From contig CM065649.1 in assembly GCA_033220425.1 (NCBI GenBank), positions 3,100,001-3,164,000 on the forward strand: a stretch of 64,000 bases of DNA. The letters run 5' to 3'. The DNA is from Lepraria neglecta (Eukaryota > Ascomycota > Lecanoromycetes > Lecanorales > Stereocaulaceae). Numbering within the stretch: position 1 is the stretch's first letter; every line of letters begins with the position of its first letter. The position numbers and the translations under genes are program-made. This document shows, piece by piece, positions 11,052 through 22,383 of the stretch. The notes beneath the pieces were generated by a model. The model did no database searches. It was given only the letters and a program-made list of their open reading frames with translations, and had not been told where the DNA came from.

Positions 11052-12871
11052 ATGCCAAGTCTGAAGGCGGAATCGTTCCGTGAACGCAGATCTTTCGCTC
11101 AAAATCTCATTGGTCCACTTTTCGACAGCCATCAACGCCGGCATCACGTATTTGTTTATGTACTCGAAGTAATGGCTAGCAAAGATATTTATAAAGAGGA
11201 GCTAGACTTCGCTGTCTTGGCACTTCAGTCACCGGCGTTCAACAAATTGTAAACTCTGCTTGTCTATTTTTTCGACACTTTCGCTTCGACCGGATTGCTG
11301 ATTTTGACCAATTCCCAGCTTGAAGAGCAATGGACAGCTAGATTTCAGCAACCCAGAAGCTGTGCAGCAGCTTACCAAAAGTCTACTAGAGCGAGACTTT
11401 GGCCTAAAGCTCGAGCTCCCTAACGATCGGCTATGTCCCCCAGTAGATGCCCCAATGACCATTTGGAGAGCTCTTACTGAGCAACTCTCTAGGTACCAAA
11501 TCGGTACATTTACTCGTATTGGAATTGATGGAGTCCGAAAGCTGATGATTCATAAGTTTCAACTACATCCTTTGGATTCAAGACTTGCTCGACACAACTA
11601 GCGACGGCTACACTGATCAGTACAACCCCGAACGAGATGTCGTTGGACTTGACATGTAGGCCTTACGCTTTGAAAAAAAAATTGCTTGATTAGATGCTAA
11701 ATGCTGGTTACAGAGGGACTGGAGCCAGCTGTATTTACCCGTTGTTGGGATGCTCCCAGAGACCAAATTGGAAATTCACTGCTACAGGTATCAAACCCTC
11801 GCTGTTTGGCGGGAGTGAGACGGGGAAAAGTAATGCGAGACGCAGATATTGATGAGAAGAACCTCACCTACGCCCGCTCCAACATCATCCAGAACAATCT
11901 CAAATCGCGAATCCGACCCTTTCAAACCAAGCCTAATGACGCTCTCATTCCTTTAGACGCAATCGGTCTTGAAAGGTGCGTTCCCAAAGTCGTTGTTATT
12001 TTCGTGGACTTACACCCTTACAAGCATCGACTTCTGTATGTGCAACCCGCCCTTCTACTCCTCGACAGCGGACCTCCTCTCATCGGCAGCCGCCAAATCC
12101 AGGCCACCTCATTCAGCATGCACAGGCGCAGATATCGAGATGGTCACGCCAGGCGGAGAGATCGCATTTGTGAGTCGCATGATTGACGAAAGTAAGATTC
12201 TCGGGGACAGGTGCCAGTGGTATACCAGCATGCTAGGGAAGTATTCCAGCGTTGAGGTCATTATTGAGAACTTGGGGGCAGCGGGAGTGCACAATTGGGC
12301 GGTCAAAGACCTTGTGCAAGGTAATAAAACAAGACGATGGACTGTGGGTTGGAGCTGGGGAAACATAAGGCCGAGACAGGTTTGTCAGGTTTCCAGGGCA
12401 CCTTCCCTTCCGTCTGGCTAATTCGAAGCTCAACAGGCAGTCGCAAGAGGCACATCCACGCTGCCCAAACACCTATTACCCTTTCCATCCGAGAGTACTT
12501 TCAATGTCAACAACAGCACTTTGGACTCATGTGCTCACGCAATTAATGACACCCTACGCTCTTTGGATCTGAAGTTCCAGTATCGCCCAGCTCTAGCCAC
12601 TGGACTAGGCTTCGCAAAAGGCAACGTCTGGAGCCGGGCTGCGCGACGAAAACAGGCTCAGAAGTCCATCGCGTCGACCGCCAATCTGGAGCATGAGCAT
12701 GAAAGTGACGATGAAATTGATGACGACGAGCCGGCATTGGGTTTCAAGATCCATCTGAGAAGCGGAAATACGGGTAGTGTCGAGGTGACAATCCGCTGGA
12801 TACAGGGCAAGGATAGTGTTCTATTTGAAAGCTTTTGCACAATTTTGAAACGACAACTGACGAAATCATGA
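11052..12871 (+). CDS. mtl16: METTL16-family U6 snRNA m6A methyltransferase
   Basis: Eight exons inferred from splice signals and phase: 11052..11248, 11319..11442, 11493..11503, 11557..11655, 11714..11787, 11846..11975, 12025..12379 and 12437..12871. They total 1425 nt (474 aa) with all phases consistent. Family marks are DFSNPEAVQ and LERDFGLKLELP at the N-terminus, VPNR+FNYILWIQDLL across exons 3-4, the SAM motif GLDIGTGASCIYP across exons 4-5, DIDEKNLTYARSNI, and the catalytic CNPPFYSS motif across exons 6-7. Human METTL16 and fission yeast Mtl16 methylate U6 snRNA at the ACAGAGA box adenosine; the NPPF motif binds the target adenine. The C-terminus has an acidic low-complexity stretch (EHEHESDDEIDDDE). 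Exon 3 is only 11 nt. Confidence 0.88.
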
Positions 12872-14903
12872 TGGATACGACCCGTGACGGTCTGCGATCA
12901 GTAGATCCTGGAGATATCGCTAGCTGATACATATTCATTAGCATGGCATGTGAGAAAATCGTAAGCCATTCCTGTTTTGTTCTCTTGATGCTATCGGTTT
13001 CGCCACCGAGTGATTGCCTTTTATGAAGCTCCGTAGTGCCCTCCGAAAGCATGCTTTACGGCAAATCAAAGCACTATTGTCGAGGGTTCTGGAAAACGAA
13101 GCGCCTGATAATGATCTGACAGCAGGTCTAAGTCTTGGACAAATGTGACATGGGACTCGAGGAAATTTTCCCAGTCTTGGCGTACATAAGGGAGCATACG
13201 ATGCACACGTGTTTATGTTTTTGATATTCATTCGACTACTATCAATCTTGTTGAACAAGTATCCTCACAGGGCGTTGGACGGGGACCAAGCGATCTGAAT
13301 GCGTGGCTTGGAGCGCGCACATGCGTATCGCTTTCAATACCGGCAGTATTTCCCCCAGGAGAAAGCGTGCACAGGGAGTCATAAAGGAGCAGCTCAGAAG
13401 CCGCTTCGAGCAGCCGGCTCTCAGGGTGGTGGTCCTCGAGTTTCGGAATTGTTGCATCAAGTACGTCTCGACTCTCGAAAGGCAAGTATTTGCAGAACCA
13501 GCTGCAGCGCGCTAGTGTCTCTGTTTGGGAGCGCGCTGTCCGAGGCAGTCTCATAATAGCGGTCTTAGATTTTGTTCTTCTGCAACATCAGGAGGAGGCA
13601 CAAGCCTTGGCGCTGTTGCCCATTGAACGGAACTACAAGGATTCACCGCCTAGGGGGCCACCAGCCCGGAGCCGACCCTCTAGCGCTCACGGAATTCCAG
13701 CCTAGAGGCGCCCATATATAGCACTCTAGAGCTCCACGAAACCTCACCCGAGTGCCCTCAGAGCTCGGCCCCAAATACTACTCATAGGGACCCCTAAAAT
13801 TAAAACCAAGACCCAAACAGAAAAGATTTGCAGGGAAAAATCTTGGCAATTATTTATGTAGTCAAGGCTTTTAAAGCTCCTGACTAGTAGCTTGGTTATA
13901 CTGAGGGCCGAAGTTTTGTGCTGGAACGTTGGAGATCTTTGGTGGAGATTCAATGTTGCGGACTGCAAATATCACTTGTTGGAACAAGGTAATTTCGGGC
14001 TTAGGTCTAGGTTTTCTCACTTTTCAAGAAGAAAGACTTTACCGAATGTGGCTGACCTTGCGTAGAAAGCAAGATTCGCGGCAGTCCACCATAGTCCATG
14101 TTTATGTGCCGCCTACATTCGACTAGCAAAACGGTGTAGTCTCCGTAGTCGTTCCCATCGTTCAACGTCAAAGCTAACGATCAATATCTGCTCGCAAGCA
14201 TCGGAAGAAAGCCAACAATGAAGATTGATAGCGATTGCGGACTACAAAGCGGACCTGGCCGTCCGAGCCATCTTAGTCCGTACAGTCACCGGATTGTCAA
14301 ATACTTGATTTCGATCCGGCTTCTAATAAGGTCCCTCAGAGCAGACATCTACTGCACTAGTGCAAACCCTGAAGCTCCACGTCCTATAGCGCATCATATA
14401 GCGCTACTGCTCGAGGGCGTCTCGTACACGCTCGAGTCGAGGCTATCACATCTTGCTACGGAAGCTACGATCTCGAACGGGCACTAGAACCTCACTGCCC
14501 CAACGTTTTACATCTTCACTTTGCGATCTAACATATTACAGAATCACAATTCAATCTCATCGCGCCACTCAGTGATAGCTGCTCTTCTCGAATTTCATCA
14601 CTCACCTGGTGTGGGCTGTGATAATAGTGCTAGAACCCAGCACAAGAAGAGATTCAGATTCAACCAACAGTATGCTTCACATCTGCACATCTCCATTGCT
14701 AGCTAATCCACGTACTGGCACAACTGTCGAGCTAAGGAAAGGGCTCCAAATCTAGTTTCTTGACTGACTTGACTTGCGCTATATGTAACTGGACGATCTC
14801 GTGCAAGCCTTGCCAACTGCATAGGACCCTTGGGCTTTTACTGCATTGTGTGCTCACATGGGTTGAATCTTTGCTCGTCCGTTTCGTGACTTGATTCTGC
14901 AGG
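12872..14903. other. Gene-poor stretch, nothing recognised
   Basis: Several 60-108 codon frames overlap on both strands, but none has domain or splice support. The minus frame at 13554..13228 is the longest and reads as composition shadow. No tRNA or long repeat was identified. Confidence 0.4.
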
Positions 14904-17629
14904 TTGACTTTGTTAGTCTGCTTACGCTTGGCACCATCTCTAGAATCAATCCTCCCAAGGGCAGACAAAGTCATCGCTCAGCATTTTGTATACGAAAAAC
15001 AGGAACGTGTCGATGGCTTTGGACACCATGTGGCTGGACCCTTAGAGGAGCTTCGGATCGCCCGCGATCTCGTCGCTCGCAGGCTTGCCACCATCCTAGA
15101 GCCTCGACAGACTCCCATCTCGGAGATTTCTGATGGCCAGATTCAATTCCCAGCGACTGCAGCCAATGTTATAACTGTTGGTACGCTCACGCTAACTGCC
15201 AACCCTACTGGCTTAATCGTTGGAGTATCGACAGTTTTACCGGGCGGCCTAGCTATCACTGAGGATTGGCACTACGATACAGACACTCACGAACCCCAAT
15301 GTCATTATTCTTGGGACTCAAATTATTACTGCTTTCCCTGCTGGATCTACCATTGGCTCCCAAATGCTTACGCCTGGCGGAACGATAACGTACAGCGGCG
15401 ATACCCTCACGTTGGAATCATCTGGCGAGGTAATCGTTCATGGCTCTGATTACTCGGCAACACTCATTCTACCTCCCTCCGTGAAAATCACTCCGCCCCC
15501 ACAGACTTCCGGTGCAGCAGGAGTCATCTTCGCTAGCAGAATTATGACCGCTTTCCAGAATGCAGACTCCATAACGGTAGTCACGGAAGGCACCTTGACA
15601 CAGTCATACAACAAGTTCACGTACACCAGCTCCCAATGGCAGAACTTCACTGGTACCACGACCGTCACGTCTGCCATCGAGACAACAAGCAATGGTCAGA
15701 CGAGTACGAAGACTTTGTCTATTATAGTGGGGCCAAGAGGCGTTCATTGGGGCTGCATTGGATCTTGTATTATCGGCGTTGGCTGGCATTGCGTCTGGCC
15801 ACTCTCGTGTCCACCTGGTGGAGGCAGAGGTGGTGGTGGTGGTGGTGGTGGTGGAGGGGGTAACGGTGATCGCCCCAATACTCCGACGACGACCGATACC
15901 CAAAAGTCACAATCTCAGTCATCTACGAGCACTTCATCTCTTACGGGATGTGCTTATACTCCCGGCATAAACTCTAAGGTCAAGCGAGCGCCAGTCAACG
16001 ATAGCCCAGATGTCTTTGATCCAAGAAGACCACATATATCCAAACGAGTGCTTCCAGATCCCCGTGGGCCACCCTGGAATGGCGATACTGGAGACACGAT
16101 GATCACACAGTCCGGCACTGCGTTTCAACATAGAACACGCCCACGACTCAGATAGTAGAATAGGCATAGCCTCTTCCGGCTTCTTCACCTTGGCAGACGC
16201 GGCAGCCAGTTACAAGGTCCAAGGGCTGTATGGGTGCACCAGCGTTATTTTCGCTTCGCACAAAGCCATTTGGTTGTCCTATTTCTGGGAGATTCAAGCA
16301 TTCGGTAACTATGGACCAGCTACTTTCGAAACCGGGTACGTATTTTCGGAGTCTAATTTTCCTCCTTTGACCTAGGTTCTGAGTCTTGAAGCATGTCTTG
16401 GGAGCCTTTGCTCTCTAGACATGTCTCAAGCCTCCAGATCCCGTCTTGAACAGGCAACACTGACTCCGAAATCTTTATCTAGTGTTTTGAGCTATATGGG
16501 AGACACGCCTGGCCAGATACAGGGACACTCATTTGACCTCGCGGACGATGTTGAGACCTTGATCGTTTCTCCAGTGTCGCTCGACGGCAGTTCTCTTTTC
16601 CACTTCCAGTACTATCTAGACCAGATTGCCCGACTTGAACTTCTCTTTCCTGAACTGTTGGTTGAATATGCAATGTACACGGCCGGAACTGTTGCAGACA
16701 AGGCAGCGGCAAAGGCGGACAAGGGCTGGAAAGGCAAAGTTCAGTCTGACTTGAAACCTCCTTTGAATGATCTCTTTCTCGTCATTATTCGAGCGAGGCT
16801 TTAGGGACTTATCACCGTTTTCTCAGGCTCGTTCCCTTCTCATCTTCAGAATCAAGCTGCTGACTACCATGATACTTCACGGCTCTCTTCCAATATGACC
16901 CGAAGGAGACCTGCACTAACGGGAAATGGCCAAAAGATACTAGGCCTGGGTCGAAAATGATCCTCATCCATCGATGGAAGCTGATTGGGATTTCGCCAGG
17001 GCCTCGAAGTCCAAGCGTCAAAATGGCGTCTGCTCTGTCTCAGCCTCAGTTCCATCAGCTAGCAGTATGCCAACGAAGAAGACAACACCGACAACCAAGG
17101 CAGTAACAGGCGCAACGGCGCTGCCCACAACCGTCGCCACGCAAAACACAGACCTTGCGGACTATACGGAATGGACCATCTCACTGACCACCCCGCCCAC
17201 CATCTACGATATCTTCTACTGCAACAACTTTTTCTTGTTCAACCAAATGGCACCCGCAGGTACACCTGAGCGTAACAACAAAGCAAAGAACGACGAGAAT
17301 GGCTGGCCGACTTACAAAGGCGGAGGATGTCGTTGCATAAAGGGGAATCTGTGCTGCACACCCGATGCTGAAGTGGCGGTACTCAACTCTGATGGTACTA
17401 TTGGCACGAAGGGGGCGGCGGCTTGGTTCACTGATGTGCCTAATACGAATGGTAAGAGTTGTACTTGCAATCAGATAAAGCTCGGATGAGCGGTGGAGTG
17501 GGTAGCTTGAAAGAGGGTTTCAACTACTGCGCGGGGAGTAGATATGCCAATGGAAGTGTGAGTATAGTCTACCAGTTCCTGGCTCAAACGTATCAGTCCC
17601 TTCTTCAAGAACCTAGTCATGGATTTTGA
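14904..17629 (+). pseudogene. Decayed large surface/secreted repeat protein
   Basis: The N-part reads VITVGTLTLTANPTGLIVG and VLPGGLAIT. It then shifts frame near 15266 (an extra T would explain it) into GTTIQTLTNPNVIILGTQ, AFPAGSTIGSQMLTPGGTI and a Thr/Ser-rich body with a poly-Gly tract. A domain follows after about 16165 (GFFTLADAAASYKVQGLYGC, KAIWLSYFWE), then a GTACGT..CTAG intron near 16336-16375. Next come VETLIVSPVS, ALFQYDPKETC (about 16882) and a Cys-rich tail (GGGCRCIKGNLCC, SCTCNQIKLG). Frames change again near 16930 and 17485, and a TAG sits in front of AWVENDPHPS near 16950. This layout resembles large cell-surface proteins of Dothideomycetes (family memory, no search). At least three lesions make it a pseudogene unless the assembly is faulty. 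Confidence 0.55.
15823..15858 (+). repeat. GGT microsatellite coding poly-Gly
   Basis: A run of ggt triplets inside the surface-protein pseudogene encodes about ten consecutive glycines. This is a likely slippage site. Confidence 0.85.
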
Positions 17630-17799
17630 AAACGTGGAAGTAGCCACGATTTGTTATGATGAGTGGGCGAAAGATCGTTGGGAAAGCGCATTTAGGCAAT
17701 CCTCCGTGACTCTGGTGCTGCCCTTGGCGGCAAGTATTTGGGTGAGACATGGGAACTTGCAGGTCACACATTCTATCAAGATAATGAGAATGTCTATCG

Positions 17800-17965
17800 C
17801 CAGGTTTTGGTGAGGAGTCCATGCAATTCCTTCTGGCGGTACGAACAGGCGTTCGATCATGCATTGTGCATTCCCTTACACAGGGAGTACTTCTTCTCTC
17901 CACGAATAGTGCTTCCCCAGGATTCATAGCCTCCAGCACATTCAAAGGCAAGAGTCTTAGTCTCC
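17800..17965 (+). repeat. Left arm of a diverged inverted duplication
   Basis: The sequence from aggttttggtgagga through ggtacgaaca and cattcaaaggcaa is the diverged reverse complement of 19030..19205. The arms share short exact blocks (ggttttggtgagga, ggtacgaaca, attcaaaggcaa) in the same order. Both arms look like remnants of one gene fragment. Confidence 0.6.
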
Positions 17966-18089
17966 GGAGAAAATTACCCTGACACCTATTTGTACATTTA
18001 CCACCGCACTTCCAAAAAGCCCACCTAGAATGTCTATACGAAGAACCAACACTCTTCCCAGCCATCCCTCCCTCTCCATCCCATCACTA

Positions 18090-18880
18090 TCCTCACTCCT
18101 CCACCGCCAAAACCGGCGCCCCAATCATCCTCACCTCTAACCACGGTCTTCCACTAAACGCACTCATCACCAACGGCACCTCAAACCCTTTTCCCCCCTT
18201 CCCCCCACTTACCCTCTCCTTAAAAATTCTCCTCCTTCCCCCCAAAATCCCACCACAACAAATACCCCGGAAGCTTCCCTATCGGGTCTTTCAAACCAAC
18301 CCGATACCTTTCCCCAGCCGCAAGCCCCGCCAATGGCGTAGCGGCGATTGCAAGGTACGGTAGCAGCTCTGTCCCTTCTTTTTCTTATTCTTCGTAGCGG
18401 CTTGACGCATGGATGCCAATTTTCACCCCATTGATTTCCGTTGCGGGGTGTCCGGGTAGAGTGTCCGGAGTTCTTTGTCGGGATCGGTGATTTGAATGCG
18501 TCCGATGAAGAGACCGTGGGTCTTTATTTGTCGGGGGTGCTGCCCTGTTGTTAGAGATGTGAGATTTTAGTGGCTGCTGTAATAGCTTTGAGAGCCGAGG
18601 GGTGAATTCGGAAGATAAAGTGTTATTGGTTTTGGGGAATCTGTGAGGCGGATTTTTAGGTTTAGGAAGATGGGCGGGGTGGGGTGGGTTGGGGAGGCGG
18701 TGGAGAGGTGCAGGGTGGATTGGGAGAGGGTTGCAGTGAGGAGGAGGGTGGTTCAGGTGGTGGGGGGGTGGGGAGGGGGACATTTTCCGGTGGGATAGTT
18801 TTGTGAGAAGGGGGTTGTCGAATCGATTGAATTGGAACTTTGGATAATTGAAAGGAAGAAAAAGGTTCTGTCACTAGGGT
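18090..18880 (-). pseudogene. Degenerate hypothetical gene, C-rich
   Basis: Minus-strand blocks that read as protein lie in changing frames: LRLTDSPKPITLYLPNSPLG, THGLFIGRIQITDPDKELR, EGTELLPYLAIAATPLAGL, ERYRVGLKDPIGKLPGYLLW, and VPLVMSAFSGRPWLEV ending GAPVLAVEE-stop at about 18093. Stops and frame changes separate the blocks (near 18270, 18430 and 18560), so this is not one intact reading frame. The block order suggests a beta-rich fungal hypothetical protein. It lies between the two arms of the inverted duplication. Function unknown. Confidence 0.4.
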
Positions 18881-19029
18881 GGGCTCGTGGGATGCGAACG
18901 GGCTGGCGATATTGGTGGATGCCTGGACGCCAGCTCAAGCTTTTTCATCCTTCGGATGGAGGTGCTAGCGGTAAGGAATAAGGCAGCTATTTGTCAATGT
19001 TGTCATGTTGACTTACGATAAGGTAGCGA

Positions 19030-19205
19030 GCGTGTTTGCCTTTGAATTTGTTGGAGATAACGACTCTCGGGAATGCACCACCTGTAGAGAGAGGTGCTCC
19101 CGCGCAAGAGAGAACACAACGTATGGTTGAACGGCTGTTCGTACCGGAAGGAGTTGTGTACCGAGACTCCTCTCCTCACCAAAACCTAGGATACGATGAG
19201 ATCTT
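19030..19205 (-). repeat. Right arm of a diverged inverted duplication
   Basis: Partner of 17800..17965; see that entry. On the minus strand it reads ggttttggtgagga, then ggtacgaaca, then aattcaaaggcaa, with moderate divergence between. Confidence 0.6.
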
Positions 19206-19339
19206 TTCAATAAACAGGAACGCGAATAGAGATGCAATAAAGCTTGCGAGTCTCTGTTGCTTCCGTTGCCAAAAAGGAATTTAGGGGTTGTTGATTATGT
19301 CCAGCCAAGAGGTCCCTCCCCTACCGCATTATCACGGGT

Positions 19340-20835
19340 TTAATAGGACTGCTCGATCCTCAATGTTTTTCGAATCCCCTCCTCGCCTTCCATCCCTTCA
19401 TACCACGACACTTGTCTGTCCTTTACGGCCTTTCCTGCCGAGTCCAACCTTACTAGAGCCGATTCCTCGTCCGCGGGCACATACGCGCCAGCCACAACCA
19501 CTTGCTCTTCCTTTGCCGAAGCACTAAAAACACCTCTGCCGCTGTCGCGCCAAACGAAGGGCTCCGGCGAGAACCGCGGCGGTCTTAGCCCGCTTTCCGA
19601 CGAGATGCTGCCTTGGGGCCTGGAGGCGGAGGATATAAACCCAGGGCGTTTTTGGTGGAAGAGGTTGAGGAATTTCGGGACGAGGGGCAGCGAGGCACAG
19701 ATGATGGCTGTCGTGATCTCGGCGATCCTGGCAGAGCACTTCCGTTAGCGAGAGAAATGGAGGGTATGCAGGGATAGTTACGTACGTCCACATGCCGTGC
19801 TGCAGGCGTATGAAGGTCAGATCAGAGCCATGGATAATGTAGACGGAATAGGCGAGGCGCATGATACCGGCGAAGTTGGCGCTGGGAGCGGTTAGTAGTC
19901 TCTTCTCTTACAAAGTGTGGTTGGTATGGCGTACAAGATACCAGCCGCGAAGGCTGCGGACACGCTGAGTTTCTTCTGGATCGGCAACTTCAGGTGCCAG
20001 ATTGTTCAAAGCGGCAAAATCAGGATCAGGACATCGGACAAGACGTTCATGGCACCCGTGACGAGTAAGTTGAGGTTCGTGGCGATTCAATGTCCCACGA
20101 CCGAATCATTCCAAGCCTTCGGCACTGGGCTACACTGGAAGATGACGGACAGTACGTTGGCGAGGTAGAAGCAGACATTAGACCAGATGAGGATCTGGAT
20201 GATTCGGAACACAAGGCCGCGTTTTGTGGGCACGAAGATGCGCATGAGTTGGAGCAGGATTGTGAGCTTCGCGGCCAGGATTGTTGGCGAGTAGCAGACT
20301 CGGTTGATGTAGAGCAGCTTGAATGGCCGTTAGCTCCCCCGTTTATCATACCGAATCGGCTCTTTGCAGCAACGGGAGCAGTCCCAGCATACCTTCAACA
20401 GAGGTCTCATGTTAGCTAGGGGAACATCCCACTGATGCCGCCCAAGGCCCTTGTGAATCTCGAGGACGGTCAATAAGCAGGTCGCTATCAGTCCCAGCTG
20501 TTGCCGCAATCAGCATGATAAGTTCCGAATGAACATCGGATCTACTCACCCAGGCTACGACACCGGCGTATAGTCATGTTAGCGTGTGCTTTAATAACCT
20601 CTAGGATAGCAAACCCCAAAACTCGGAGAAACTTACAATCTTCAACCCGTAACCTCCTGGTTGACCCTGACAGGCTTACGGCCAAGCGCATAATGACCGC
20701 AGCGGTGGCAAGCAGAAGACTCAGGACCGCCGTGACGACGAAGGCAGGGCTTAGCGAGTACGGATCCCCGAAGTTTGGTATGACGCCCGGTGGTGGAGCG
20801 AGAGCAGGGACATTTCTGGGATTGGTGGTGGCCAT
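19340..20835 (-). pseudogene. SAT4/rhodopsin-domain membrane protein with two TGA codons
   Basis: Starts at ATG 20835 with NFGDPYSLSPAFVVTAVL and a first TM helix, then VEDCK at a GTAAGT donor. Later exons read YAGVVAWV, LGLIATCLLTVLEIHKGLGR, HQWDVPLANMRPLLK, LLYINRVCYSPTILAAKLT, MRIFVPTKRGLVF, NVCFYLANVLSVIFQC. Then a frame containing TGA at 20089-20087 and 20008-20006 reads NLNLLVTGAMNVLSDV and LPL-stop-TIWHLKLPIQKK. The tail is AIAEITTAIICASLPLVPK..YEGMEGEEGIRK, stop at 19340. This is the seven-TM fungal rhodopsin-like (SAT4) domain order. The second TGA sits where the family has Trp, so TGG to TGA fits. Everything else looks sound, so decay is recent or the allele is a null. Confidence 0.72.
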
Positions 20836-21749
20836 AACGCTGCCCGTGCTAACGGTGGATAAAGCTGTTGAATCCCACTTGCAGGTAAATACGCGGAAGG
20901 AGGAGCGTCAGCAGAACAGTTATACAGCTCTCACAGGTGCCATCCTTCAAGGTTGTTAGCTTTATGCAGCTCAGCTGAAGAGGCGCAGCCGTCAGGCGTC
21001 CAGCCACTGCCAACTCCGCACAAGGGCTGCCAACTAGATCATCCTAATCATCGTTAAGCTCTTCAGGCCTTCGTCAAAAAGCGAACTGAGGCCAATATGG
21101 ACTCCTTGTTTTATGTTTTTGAATGTCGCGCGACCAATATCCGGAGTTCGCAATCCAAGCTTCAAATGTTTCAAACATCATACCCGCCTGCTTAGTGCTT
21201 ACATTGTTACAATGAAAACGATGCGCAGCTTAAAACATGTGTGGTAAAGGCACACGACTAGTCACTTGCGGTAGCCATCTCATTTCTGTAATGGCATGTT
21301 CCGTGTTGGACGTAATCGTTAATGGCACCTTCCGAGCTGGCTGTAATATTCTAATATTCATGGGCCCGAAGGCCTGCGTCCATGGCAGCTGTGCCATGCA
21401 GATGCTTGCAAAAGATGAGTTTTCAACGTGTGGGACGTGGCACTGGTTTGACATGATGACAGACATTAGCACCGCCCGTACTTTATGCAACAATGAACAA
21501 GCCTAGACTCACGTTCTCGATGGTGATTGTCAGGCACTGAGCGCTTGGTGGCTGAAAACTTTGCTGACTCATCTCCGGCTTGGCGCTCGCGGTCTTCGTC
21601 CAAGCTGCCACTGCTGCCACGCCGTCATTGCCTTGCCTTCATGTGTGTGGGTACGTAGTTGGATCTCCTCAGTTCCGACTTCTCTCATCAGAACGCAACC
21701 CAAGATCGAAACCGAACGAACACCTTCAATCCACTTCAGAAACAGCTCT
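20836..21749. other. Intergenic, nothing recognised
   Basis: No supported coding frame. The short frames at 21230-21506 are mutual antisense shadows. Confidence 0.4.
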
Positions 21750-22383
21750 ATGGCTACCCTCAAGCCATCAACTAACCCCATTCTAGCCAGTCCTCCTTCA
21801 ACACTCGCAAAGATGCCGGTAAGATTAGCCCCTGTGAGACGATTACCTTGGAAGCTAACTCCAGAATCCACGCAAAGTATATGCAATACGATGTCATCAA
21901 GTCCCTACTACGACAAGCTCAAGAAGGACTCCCTCGAAGCCGATGTCGACTCCCTGTGGCTCAACATCCTAGGCCTCTACTTCACGGTCCCGAAGAAATG
22001 TGGCGTGGAGCAGGAAACCAGACCCTTGACGGGCATCAAGAAAAGAGCTGATCTTAGCATCCGCTATGTCAAGAACGGGATTCCTGAGAAGGCCATCGTC
22101 ATCGAGGACAAGCGTGTCGAATTCGAGGCTCAAACGTCCAAGCGGGCGGAGGCTGTCGATCAGGTGACCGATTATCTCAAGCTCATCCGTACGGAGTAAG
22201 GAAACCGCAAGACCCTCTATGCCATCGTCACCGTTGGGCACTTTTCCCGCTTCTACCTCCTGGACCCCAACGTGTCCGAGATGAGCGACTTCCCTGGGAC
22301 CGAACGGAAAGTACTACGAGTTCAAGAACAACGAGGCCGATATCGAGAGGCTCCTCAACGAACTCGTTGTGTTGACCTCCTAA
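21750..22383 (+). pseudogene. PD-(D/E)XK nuclease-like fungal protein, broken
   Basis: From ATG 21750 the frame reads YYDKLKKDSLEADVDSLWLN, LTGIKKRADLSIRYV, AIVIEDKRVEFEAQ and DQVTDYLKLIRTE, then TAA at 22197-22199. It continues in the same frame with NRKTLYAIVTVGHFSRFYLL and SEMSDFPGT. A one-base shift near 22306 leads to GKYYEFKNNEADIERLLNEL ending at TAA 22381. The IEDKR core with upstream Glu resembles the E..(D/E)xK arrangement of restriction-endonuclease-like folds found in multicopy fungal genes (inference from motif only). The TAA could be CAA mutated once. One stop and one shift make it inactive as it stands. Confidence 0.6.

Noticed and set aside
13228-13554. Minus-strand 108-codon frame as a gene
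   Set aside because: No recognisable motif, splice site or start context; plus-strand frames of equal length overlap it.
15604-15903. Thr-rich minus frame
   Set aside because: Antisense of the GGT microsatellite in the surface-protein pseudogene.
18385-18938. Pro-rich minus frames (poly-Pro proteins)
   Set aside because: The Pro runs come from a C-rich stretch; neighbouring frames give more convincing protein blocks of a degenerate gene.
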